From: an uncultured Flammeovirgaceae bacterium
GTDB taxonomy: Bacteria > Bacteroidota > Bacteroidia > Cytophagales > Cyclobacteriaceae
Length of the DNA: 7,442 bases
Reading direction: 5' to 3'
Assembly (NCBI GenBank): GCA_937138955.1
Contig: CAKZPJ010000577.1
Coordinates: forward strand, 1-7,442
Shown here: piece by piece, positions 1 through 6,874 of the stretch
How positions within the stretch are numbered: position 1 is the stretch's first letter
How the letters are laid out: each line of letters starts with the position of its first letter
Program-made: the position numbers and the translations under genes
The notes under the pieces: model-generated
Database searches by the model: none
What the model was told of the DNA's origin: nothing
What the model saw: only the letters and a program-made list of their open reading frames with translations

Positions 1-1
1 C

Positions 2-1441
2 GGGTTAATGTTAGCATTGACTGGCTGTGATGATTATTTGGATGAGAATCCAGACAATCGGGTAGATCTTGATAACTTGGAGAAAGCGGCTCAGCTACTA
101 ACCAACGCCTACTCTGAATCATCTTATTACTTTACAGAATGGATGGGCGATCAGGTAAGCTACACCCAAGGCACCCGCAAGCGACAAAACGAGCTGCGGA
201 TTTATGCTTGGGAGGAGGTGAATGCCGAACCTACCGATCAGGATACACCGGAGTTCTACTGGAGTGCTACTTATAATTCCATTGCCCACGCCAATGAAGT
301 ATTATCGGTGCTTGACCAACTTCCGGGCGAAGAGGCGCAGCGTCAGGCAGTTCGAGGCGAAGCACTACTTACCCGAGCTTATGGTCACTTTATGCTGGTG
401 AATTTGTTTGCTAAACACTATGATCCTCAGTCTGCTAATACCGATTTAGGTATTCCTTACGTAACTGCTCCTGAAACTGAATTTATTCAGACTTACCGTC
501 GTGCTACTGTACAAGAGGTGTACGACCAAGTAGAGCGCGATATGTTGGAAGGTTTAGAGCTGGTTAACGGTTCATTCTACCGTAATTCAGGAAAATACCA
601 CTTTACTCGTCCTGCTGCACTGGCTTTTGCTTCTCGCTTTTATCTGTATAAGTACGATTTCGAGAGCTGCGTCTTCTACAGCTCCGAGCTGCTAGGGGCT
701 GATCCTGGATTCTACGTGAAAGACTTGGCTGATTTGCTGGAGCAACGAATTAATACTGATGACTACATCCGATTACGTACCTCACCCAACGAACCAGCGA
801 ATTTGTTACTAATTCGTCAGCAAACCCTGATGTACAATAACGTAGGTTTTTACCCCAATACTAATGATTATCAAGACCTCTTTAGCAACAATCCTTTTGG
901 CTCTAATGACGACTTACGAAGAGATCCTGCCTTTCAAATAGGCGGAATCAGTGTGGATGGCGGACTACTAGCTGCTAAGTTTGAAGCACTGTTTCAACGA
1001 ACAAGCTTGACTTCTGGGGTAGGCTTTCCTTATATCATATTTATGGCATTTCGGGGCGAGGAGGTACTGCTGAATCGGGCTGAGAGTTACGCTATACTTA
1101 ATCGTATTGATGAAGCTATTGCCGATTTGCAAGTACTTACTCGTCGGCGCTACATAGGCGCGCCGGAAATTAGTATGGAGATAGTCCGCGAATTCTATGG
1201 TTCACCATCTGGAGTATCAGATCGTGATTTATTGCTGGATTATATTATCGAGCGAGAGAGACCTAAAGAATTTGTTCACGAAGGGCTACGCTGGTTCGAT
1301 ATTAAGCGTTATGGCTTTTCAGTAACCCACAATTACCCCGATGGTAGTACGGCTACTCTAACAGAAGATGATAATCGCAAGGCTTTGCAGATTCCCGAGG
1401 CCGCTCAAGAAATTGGCGAACTTCGCCCTAACCCTCGTTAA
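2..1441 (+). CDS. RagB/SusD-family nutrient uptake outer membrane lipoprotein (5' partial)
   Basis: SusD-like proteins are surface lipoproteins that sit as a lid on a SusC TonB-dependent transporter and capture the substrate for import across the outer membrane. The reading frame is open to the left edge (Gly-Leu precede the first Met at 8), and the text L-A-L-T-G-C at 11-28 is the end of a lipoprotein signal peptide with its lipidated Cys at 26-28. The true start therefore lies upstream and the Met at 8 is probably internal. Helical TPR-like sequence follows (G-E-A-L-L-T-R-A-Y-G-H-F near 355-395). The C-terminal family signature is visible as E-R-E-R-P-K-E-F-V-H-E-G-L-R-W-F-D-I-K-R-Y (about 1250-1312), and the protein ends in a degenerate form of the usual L-P-I-P...N-P tail (L-Q-I-P, then P-N-P-R). 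The visible 477 residues are close to full family length. The stop is 2 bases before the next gene, so it is operonic. A susC partner is expected immediately upstream. The substrate is unknown. Confidence 0.93.
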   Translation, partial: GLMLALTGCDDYLDENPDNRVDLDNLEKAAQLLTNAYSESSYYFTEWMGDQVSYTQGTRKRQNELRIYAWEEVNAEPTDQDTPEFYWSATYNSIAHANEVLSVLDQLPGEEAQRQAVRGEALLTRAYGHFMLVNLFAKHYDPQSANTDLGIPYVTAPETEFIQTYRRATVQEVYDQVERDMLEGLELVNGSFYRNSGKYHFTRPAALAFASRFYLYKYDFESCVFYSSELLGADPGFYVKDLADLLEQRINTDDYIRLRTSPNEPANLLLIRQQTLMYNNVGFYPNTNDYQDLFSNNPFGSNDDLRRDPAFQIGGISVDGGLLAAKFEALFQRTSLTSGVGFPYIIFMAFRGEEVLLNRAESYAILNRIDEAIADLQVLTRRRYIGAPEISMEIVREFYGSPSGVSDRDLLLDYIIERERPKEFVHEGLRWFDIKRYGFSVTHNYPDGSTATLTEDDNRKALQIPEAAQEIGELRPNPR

Positions 1442-1443
1442 TT

Positions 1444-2298
1444 ATGAAAATATTACGTTATTTATACTATTTGCCCCTATTAAGCATAATAGCGTGTAGT
1501 GGCGATGATGATTCTAATGCCCCTATTCAGGAAGCAGAACTTTCTACTGATCCAATAGATGTCTATATTCGTGAGAATTTTACTGACCCTTACGGGGTAG
1601 CGGTGCGTTACCGCTATGTTGACCGCTACGTTGATCCTAATAACCGGGTAACTCCGCCTCGTCAAGAGCTGGTACAACCTACCATAGATTTTTTAACTGA
1701 ATACTGGGTCAATCCTTATTTAGAAATTGCCAATGGAGAAGAGTATTTAAAGAATACCATTCCAGCCGAAATAGTACTGATTGGCTCATTGATCTACGCG
1801 AGTGATGGTCTAGTGGTATTAGGTACCGCTGATGCCGGGGCTCGTATTACCCTAACAGATGTTAACTCAATTGATCTGGAGAATCAGGAGTGGCTATTCC
1901 GGCAGCTAGGGACCATCTACCATGAGTACGCTCACATCATGCACCAACTGTTTGATCTGCCACCGGGCTTTGAAGAAATTTCACCCCAGGGATATACCTC
2001 ACGAGGTTCTTGGTTTACTCTTACCGAAGGCGAAGCTCTACAGCGTGGTTTCGTTTCTCCTTACGGTACCAGCGATGTGAACGAAGACTTTGCTGAGGTA
2101 GTAGCTTTCATACTTTACGAACCTAACTTTTTTGATGAATATATTGCTGAAGAAGCGTGTAATGATGAAGACTGCGAAGAGCGTAACGAAGGTCGAGCAT
2201 TACTTCGTGCGAAGTACAACGCCATTGTAGATCATTACCAGCGAAATACCGGAGTGGATTTATTACAGCTTCGGGATAGAATACAAGAAAGGTTATAG
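1444..2298 (+). CDS. SusCD-associated HExxH zinc metallohydrolase lipoprotein (putative zinc-binding metallopeptidase)
   Basis: This 284-residue protein looks like the substrate import-associated zinc metallohydrolase lipoproteins (TIGR04549 / PF15890-type, recalled from memory) that follow SusC/SusD pairs. A signal peptide ends in S-I-I-A-C with lipidated Cys18. The next residues, S-G-D-D-D, resemble the acidic lipoprotein export signal that sends Bacteroidota lipoproteins to the cell surface. The zinc and catalytic motif H-E-Y-A-H is at residues 160-164. Downstream Y207-G and E214-D-F-A-E look like the second half of a gluzincin site, with E214 the likely third zinc ligand. A Cys239-x4-Cys244 pair lies in a very acidic loop near the C-terminus. 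The gene begins 2 bases after the SusD-like stop and abuts the next gene with no gap. It probably trims or processes the ligand caught by the SusCD pair, but actual peptidase activity and substrate are inferred, not shown. Confidence 0.87.
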   Translation: MKILRYLYYLPLLSIIACSGDDDSNAPIQEAELSTDPIDVYIRENFTDPYGVAVRYRYVDRYVDPNNRVTPPRQELVQPTIDFLTEYWVNPYLEIANGEEYLKNTIPAEIVLIGSLIYASDGLVVLGTADAGARITLTDVNSIDLENQEWLFRQLGTIYHEYAHIMHQLFDLPPGFEEISPQGYTSRGSWFTLTEGEALQRGFVSPYGTSDVNEDFAEVVAFILYEPNFFDEYIAEEACNDEDCEERNEGRALLRAKYNAIVDHYQRNTGVDLLQLRDRIQERL

Positions 2299-3663
2299 AT
2301 GAAAAATTACCAATACATCGTACTAGGCGTAATGCTGCTGCTAGCTGGCGCGTGTCGTACTACTGAAGAAGAGCTTATTTTTGAAAAGTCGGCTGATGAG
2401 CGAGCCCAAGAGGCTGTTGCCGATTTAGAACAGCGATTAATTACCCCAACAAATGGCTGGGTTTTGCGCTACAAGCCAGTACCAGAATCTGGTAGGTACG
2501 TAGTGCTACTAAATTTTAATGACGATGGTAGCGTACGGATTCGAACCGATTTTGGGGCTAATGATAATGAGTTTTACGATCAGACGGTGACCTATCGAGT
2601 CGATAATTCGCTGGGGCTAGAATTAATCTTTGAAACATACTCTTTCTTCAGCTTCCTGTTTGAACAAAACTCGGCTACTTTTGAGGCGGAGTTTGAGTTT
2701 AACTACGTAAACGAAACCCCCAATGGCGCCTTAGTCTTTAACAGTAAATCAGATCTTTCCTCGCTTACGACACTAGCCTTTGAACCTGCTCCAGAGAATG
2801 CTGAGAACCTATTAGGGAGACAACTCAAAGACAATCTAGTAGTTCTATCCGAAAGTTTGGGATTAGTATCACCAGTGTATCGCCTGAACTACGCCGATCG
2901 CGACCTATCTTTATTTTTATCGCTTAACACTTTTCTTCGAAGAATTGAATTCACTTATGCTTCGTCTGTTTCTGGTGATGAGGGGCAATCTATTAATTTT
3001 TCTACCGGATATACCGCTGAAGGAAATTCTCTAATTCTGGACGACCCACTAACGGGCAACTATATTCGCAGCGAAGTAAATATTTCAGCGATTAACTTTC
3101 GGTCATTGACAAATGCACCAAGTATTGATAAGTGTGGCCAACCTACGCCCATACAACAATACTCTGCTAACTTAGCAGAATCGGGCGAGGCGATAGCTTT
3201 GGTTCCTACGCTATTTGATCCAGGGGCGGCCCGGCTTCAGAACCTTTCCGAAATTTTCGTTGCGAACGTAGGGGGCATATACGATAATGGAGCTTCGGTA
3301 GGTCAGCAAGTATTCGATGCTACTGGTGGGGCGGTGAATTTTGTAATGTACCACGTGCAAAATCAGCAGAATACGTTTTACGCAATGGGCTACTTACTGC
3401 AATTGGACAATAACGGATTCAGTATTCCTGTGAAAGAATTTACTCCGACCTACGAAGGAAATCAGATTTCATTTGAGTTTGACTCAGAGTACTCATTCGC
3501 TAACGGTGACAGTACAATTACTTTAAATACGGCCGCGTTAGATACCTACCTAACCAATCTAACGGAAGGAGGGCAAACTCGCCTCATTCAAACTGGCGAG
3601 ATGCGCTATGAGTTATTTAATCCTTGTACTGGCTGGAGCGTTTTGCTTCAAGAACTGGAGTAA
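2299..3663 (+). CDS. DUF4302 domain-containing lipoprotein of a SusCD-type uptake operon
   Basis: The 454-residue product has a lipoprotein signal (L-L-L-A-G-A-C, lipidated Cys19). The mature N-terminus, F-E-K-S-A-D-E-R then N-G-W-V-L-R-Y (about residues 28-58), matches what I recall of DUF4302 (PF14135), a family of unknown function that accompanies SusC/SusD and HExxH lipoproteins. The rest is beta-rich with many Asn, Phe and Thr, and no catalytic motif is recognisable. Apart from the lipidated Cys there are only two cysteines, C279 and C443, which bracket the C-terminal segment (about 275-445) and could form a disulfide closing a separate domain. The ATG directly follows the TAG of the metallohydrolase gene, so translation is probably coupled. 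An accessory surface ligand-binding role, like SusE/F in other loci, is a plausible inference only. It appears to be the last gene of the operon, because the next gene is on the opposite strand. Confidence 0.85.
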   Translation: MKNYQYIVLGVMLLLAGACRTTEEELIFEKSADERAQEAVADLEQRLITPTNGWVLRYKPVPESGRYVVLLNFNDDGSVRIRTDFGANDNEFYDQTVTYRVDNSLGLELIFETYSFFSFLFEQNSATFEAEFEFNYVNETPNGALVFNSKSDLSSLTTLAFEPAPENAENLLGRQLKDNLVVLSESLGLVSPVYRLNYADRDLSLFLSLNTFLRRIEFTYASSVSGDEGQSINFSTGYTAEGNSLILDDPLTGNYIRSEVNISAINFRSLTNAPSIDKCGQPTPIQQYSANLAESGEAIALVPTLFDPGAARLQNLSEIFVANVGGIYDNGASVGQQVFDATGGAVNFVMYHVQNQQNTFYAMGYLLQLDNNGFSIPVKEFTPTYEGNQISFEFDSEYSFANGDSTITLNTAALDTYLTNLTEGGQTRLIQTGEMRYELFNPCTGWSVLLQELE

Positions 3664-3685
3664 AACCATTATCGCTCGGTATTTT

Positions 3686-4933
3686 TTATTCACTTAAAAT
3701 CTCAACCTCTACCCGGATATTGTGTTTAGATAGAGGAGTATCTTCCGGGTAGATCATCTTTTTTCCACCCCAACCTTGGGTTTCTATTCGGTCACCTGAT
3801 ATACCTTCATGCTCCAGATAACTCTTAATTGTCTTCGTTCGCAAGGCTGATAGCTTAATAGAGCCAACACCATTCTTTTTGTGCTCTTTATTTTGAATTA
3901 GGTCAAAGAAGTTTTTCGATTCTGGGTTGTAAGTATAGATAAATCCTCGGCCTGATCCATTGGTGTGTCCGTGCAACTTAATCCGCATGTTAGGCTTTTC
4001 TTCCAGCATTTTAACCAACTCATCTATTTCGTAGCGAGAGCGTTCCCGCATAACTGAGGAATTTCCATAGAAGTATGTATTATACATGATCTGAATATCT
4101 CCCTTCTCGAGGCGCTGTAGTGGCATATTCATCACCAGTGTATCTCCCTCATATTGAGTTAGCTGCCAATTTAAATCAGTATCATCAATATTTAACGGAA
4201 GGTCAAATTGAACCTTTCGGTACCCCATTGCGTAGGGAATAATCTGTAAAGCACTATCTAGAACCTCGGTTTTATTTACGGTAAGCACTTCATTAGTAGA
4301 AACCTCGCCTACATTTCTGGAACGTGCCCCCTCTACTACTTTTATTGTAGCGGCAATGGGCTGTTGATTGTCTTCTTGAGTCGTCTGAAATTTCATGTGT
4401 AATACTGGCTGTCGCTCCAACTCTTCTCGCTTTTCACTATTTTGATCTTCAAGGGGCAGAGACGCAGGAGGAGGGGAAGTTGCTTTAGAAGTGGTTGACT
4501 CAGTAGCACCATTGGGTTTATCTAAGCGATTCGGTAATTCGTTACCAGTTGGGGTAGGAGTAGCTGGTTCATTTCCTTCAGCTACAAACACCCATGCATC
4601 ACTAAACTCTTGAGTAGCTCGCAGTTCTTGATAGGCTTCGGTTACTCCCTCTATGGATAAGGCTGAGTAGGTATATACGTAGAAGTAGCCTGACTCGGCA
4701 TAGAATGCGTAGTGCGCTGAAAGACCTTGTTCAGCGACATGGCCAGTATACTTTTTGGCATTATTTTCATACTCAAATACACCCACCACCAGATAAGTGC
4801 CCGGCAGTATTCTCCTAGGTACAGTTTCGCTAGTAGAATAATCGGCTAGATTAGTGAAGCCAAAAGATATACTACTGATTAAACTAACCAACAATACTGT
4901 AGCCAGTCGGTACAACAAACAAATATTAGTCAT
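3686..4933 (-). CDS. OmpA-family envelope protein with SPOR-like N-terminal domain
   Basis: This 415-residue protein starts at the ATG at 4933. A TTG four codons earlier (4945) is in frame but less likely. An N-terminal hydrophobic stretch (about residues 7-25) is a signal peptide without a lipobox Cys. Residues about 44-117 (Y-L-V-V-G-V-F...N-A-K-K-Y...S-G-Y-F-Y-V-Y...D-A-W-V-F-V) look like a SPOR-type fold, which in known cases binds peptidoglycan. A Pro/Thr/Ser/Glu-rich linker follows (about 118-175), then a probable beta-sandwich (about 178-265). The OmpA-like C-terminal domain runs from about 268, with L-H-G-H-T-N at 320-325, L-S-x-L-R, and a terminal N-I-R-V-E-V-E-I. The domain carries an extra stretch of some 26 residues after G-H-T-N, and Asn stands where the peptidoglycan-contacting Asp normally is. 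It probably links the outer membrane or periplasm to the cell wall. It is convergent with the uptake operon and divergent from the M28 peptidase gene. Confidence 0.85.
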   Translation of the reverse strand: MTNICLLYRLATVLLVSLISSISFGFTNLADYSTSETVPRRILPGTYLVVGVFEYENNAKKYTGHVAEQGLSAHYAFYAESGYFYVYTYSALSIEGVTEAYQELRATQEFSDAWVFVAEGNEPATPTPTGNELPNRLDKPNGATESTTSKATSPPPASLPLEDQNSEKREELERQPVLHMKFQTTQEDNQQPIAATIKVVEGARSRNVGEVSTNEVLTVNKTEVLDSALQIIPYAMGYRKVQFDLPLNIDDTDLNWQLTQYEGDTLVMNMPLQRLEKGDIQIMYNTYFYGNSSVMRERSRYEIDELVKMLEEKPNMRIKLHGHTNGSGRGFIYTYNPESKNFFDLIQNKEHKKNGVGSIKLSALRTKTIKSYLEHEGISGDRIETQGWGGKKMIYPEDTPLSKHNIRVEVEILSE

Positions 4934-5068
4934 GGTAATAGACAATTGTTTTTATTTTCTGTACAATTGAATAACCAAATAGGCATTTTTACCATTAGAA
5001 AATGGGGAGAAACTGCCAGATGTAAGGAAAAATAACAAGTAGAAACTTAATAATTGCACTCTAACAAT
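4934..5068. promoter_or_regulatory. Divergent intergenic region between the OmpA-like and M28 peptidase genes
   Basis: These 135 bases separate two genes transcribed away from each other, so both promoters should lie here. The region is A+T-rich. It contains two copies of ACAATTG (4942-4948 and 4963-4969), whose palindromic CAATTG cores are exactly 21 bases, or two helical turns, apart on the OmpA-gene side. No convincing Bacteroidota -33/-7 pair (TTG, about 19 bases, TAnnTTTG) is seen on either strand. The nearest match is TTG at 4967 with TACCATTA at 4990, which has two mismatches. There is no clear Shine-Dalgarno site before either ATG, as is usual in this phylum. Confidence 0.5.
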
Positions 5069-6787
5069 ATGAAAAAAGCTTTTTTCTATTTAAAATCGAT
5101 TCAACCTTTCATCTTTACCATTATACTGATATTAATTATTCTGGTGGTAAACGGAGGATGTAGCTCCGAAAGTGAGGAGAACAGCGTAGATATTCTATTG
5201 GATCGGGCGATAACCGAACCAGAATTGCGAGAGCATATACAAACGTTAGCTTCCGATGAATTTGAGGGACGAATGCCATTCACTGAAGGGGAAAAGAAAA
5301 CCATTCAATATCTTGAAAATGCCTTTAATACTATCGGGTTGGAACCCGGCAACGGTGATAGTTATTTTCAGGCGGTTCCATTAGTAGAAATTGAAGCGAC
5401 ACCAACAGGAATAATGACTGTTGAAGGTAATGGTAATTCCGTGGAATTAAACTACCGAGAAGACTTTGTCGCACTGACCCGACGGGTGACGGATCGCATA
5501 GAAGTTGGTAATTCCGAATTGGTATTTTGCGGGTTTGGTATTGTTGCCCCAGAATATGATTGGAACGATTATGAAGGTGTTGATATGGCAGGTAAGACTG
5601 CGGTTGTGCTGGTAAACGATCCGGGCTTCGGTACTAGCGATAGCGCCTTCTTCAAGGGTAATACCATGACGTACTACGGACGATGGACATATAAGTACGA
5701 AGAAGCCGCTCGTCAGGGAGCCGAAGGAGTCATTATCATTCACAATACGGCGCCAGCCGGTTACGCTTGGAATGTGGTGCAAAGCAGCTGGACGGGTAAA
5801 GCATTGTACTTAAAGTCAGAAGATGGCAACCAATCTAGGTGCGCCTTTGAGGGCTGGGTTTCTCAGCAATCAGCTCGTCAACTTATGGAAATGGCTGATA
5901 TTGAAAACTATTTGGGACAAGCCCGTAAGCCTGGATTTCAACCTATCTCAATGGGGCTGTCAGTAAATCTTACAATGGATGTTACCTACAAAGAAGCTAC
6001 TTCTCAGAATGTAATCGCTAAACGAACCGGCCACGAACGTCCTGATGAATACATTATATACTCAGCGCACTGGGATCATATTGGAGTTGGTAAACCGATA
6101 GAAGGAGATTCTATTTACAACGGGGCGCTTGATAATGCTAGCGGGACTGCCGTAATGCTCGAGATCGCTGATGCATTCAGTCAGTTAGCAGAAGCACCTG
6201 AAAGAACCGTCATATTTTTAGCGGTTACTGCTGAGGAGCAGGGATTGCTCGGCTCAGCCTACTATGCTGAGAATCCGATTTATCCGGTGAATAAAACCGT
6301 GGCGAATATCAATATGGATGGAATTCACTTTCGTGGCCCGATGAAAGACCTAACCATTGTAGGCTACGGTCAGTCTGAATTAGACGACTATGCCGAAGTG
6401 GTAGCGAAGGAGCAAGATCGCTACGTGATGCCTGACCCTAATGCCGAAAAAGGCTATTTTTTCCGCTCCGATCATTTTAGTTTTGCTAAGGTAGGTATTC
6501 CGGCTCTTTACGCTAGTGGTGAATATGAGCAGGCCGAACAAGGGGTAGAATGGACTCAAGCTAAAATGGATGAGTGGACCCAGCGCGACTATCATCAACC
6601 CTCTGACGAATACGAAGAGGGCGAATGGAATTTGGCTGGGATGGTGCAAGACGCTCAACTATTATTTAAGATAGGCTATCAGATTAGCAACGAAGAAACC
6701 TTTCCCCAATGGAAGCCAGGATCAGAATTCAAAGCGGCTCGAGAGCAATCTCTGGCAAGTCCACAGTCGACGGTTGATAGCCCATAA
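5069..6787 (+). CDS. M28-family zinc peptidase lipoprotein with PA-like domain
   Basis: This 572-residue protein hydrolyses peptides, probably as an aminopeptidase or carboxypeptidase, with a co-catalytic pair of zinc ions. A long hydrophobic signal ends in N-G-G-C (Cys31), a slightly atypical lipobox, and then an acidic S-S-E-S-E-E-N stretch. A PA-like (protease-associated) segment spans roughly residues 145-260, with C-G-F-G-I-V-A-P-E-Y-D-W-N-D-Y, G-K-T-A-V-V-L-V-N-D-P and G-A-E-G-V-I-I-I-H. All M28 active-site residues are visible: H334 and D336 in S-A-H-W-D-H, bridging D355 in L-D-N-A-S-G, catalytic E389 and ligand E390 in A-E-E-Q-G, D417 in N-M-D-G, and H469 in S-D-H-F-S-F. It should therefore be active. 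The ATG at 5069 begins a normal M-K-K signal. An in-frame TTG at 5054 would only add five residues. It probably acts in the periplasm or on the cell surface in peptide scavenging and appears to be a single-gene unit. Confidence 0.93.
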   Translation: MKKAFFYLKSIQPFIFTIILILIILVVNGGCSSESEENSVDILLDRAITEPELREHIQTLASDEFEGRMPFTEGEKKTIQYLENAFNTIGLEPGNGDSYFQAVPLVEIEATPTGIMTVEGNGNSVELNYREDFVALTRRVTDRIEVGNSELVFCGFGIVAPEYDWNDYEGVDMAGKTAVVLVNDPGFGTSDSAFFKGNTMTYYGRWTYKYEEAARQGAEGVIIIHNTAPAGYAWNVVQSSWTGKALYLKSEDGNQSRCAFEGWVSQQSARQLMEMADIENYLGQARKPGFQPISMGLSVNLTMDVTYKEATSQNVIAKRTGHERPDEYIIYSAHWDHIGVGKPIEGDSIYNGALDNASGTAVMLEIADAFSQLAEAPERTVIFLAVTAEEQGLLGSAYYAENPIYPVNKTVANINMDGIHFRGPMKDLTIVGYGQSELDDYAEVVAKEQDRYVMPDPNAEKGYFFRSDHFSFAKVGIPALYASGEYEQAEQGVEWTQAKMDEWTQRDYHQPSDEYEEGEWNLAGMVQDAQLLFKIGYQISNEETFPQWKPGSEFKAAREQSLASPQSTVDSP

Positions 6788-6794
6788 CTTAATT

Positions 6795-6843
6795 TAATGA
6801 GTGGTGAATAATGACTGATGAGTAATGAATAATGAATAGTGGG
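6795..6843 (+). repeat. Degenerate heptanucleotide tandem repeat (7 units)
   Basis: Starting 8 bases after the M28 stop codon, seven consecutive 7-base units follow in strict register. The consensus is T-R-R-T-G-A-R, with the commonest unit TAATGAA at 6823-6829 and 6830-6836. Variants are TAATGAG (6795), TGGTGAA (6802), TAATGAC (6809), TGATGAG (6816) and TAGTGGG (6837). The register decays after 6843. It resembles the short tandemly repeated heptamers known from the intergenic regions of cyanobacteria and some other bacteria. Its function is unknown, and it contains stop codons in the forward frames, so it is non-coding. Confidence 0.8.
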
Positions 6844-6874
6844 TAGGTATGTAGCGAAAAATTAAATATCATTA

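Noticed and set aside
3664..3690. Bidirectional terminator between the convergent genes
   Set aside because: The only stem is ACC/GGT (3665-3667 with 3678-3680), with A and T runs outside it. Three solid base pairs are too weak to call, although transcripts must end near here.
4934..4945. TTG start at 4945 for the OmpA-like gene
   Set aside because: The ATG at 4933 gives an ordinary signal peptide, and the four extra residues add nothing recognisable.
4967..4997. Bacteroidota-type promoter for the M28 gene (TTG at 4967, TACCATTA at 4990)
   Set aside because: The -7 box has two mismatches to TAnnTTTG and the region is A+T-rich, so it is not better than chance.
5054..5068. TTG start at 5054 for the M28 peptidase gene
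   Set aside because: The ATG at 5069 starts M-K-K followed by the hydrophobic signal, the usual lipoprotein form.
6380..6658. Antisense reading frame inside the M28 gene (and similar ones at 5101-5304, 5447-5782 and 1480-1677)
   Set aside because: All lie opposite strongly conserved coding sequence and show no recognisable domain, so they are chance frames.
6795..6843. CRISPR-like array
   Set aside because: Units are 7 bases and contiguous with no spacers, and there are no cas genes.
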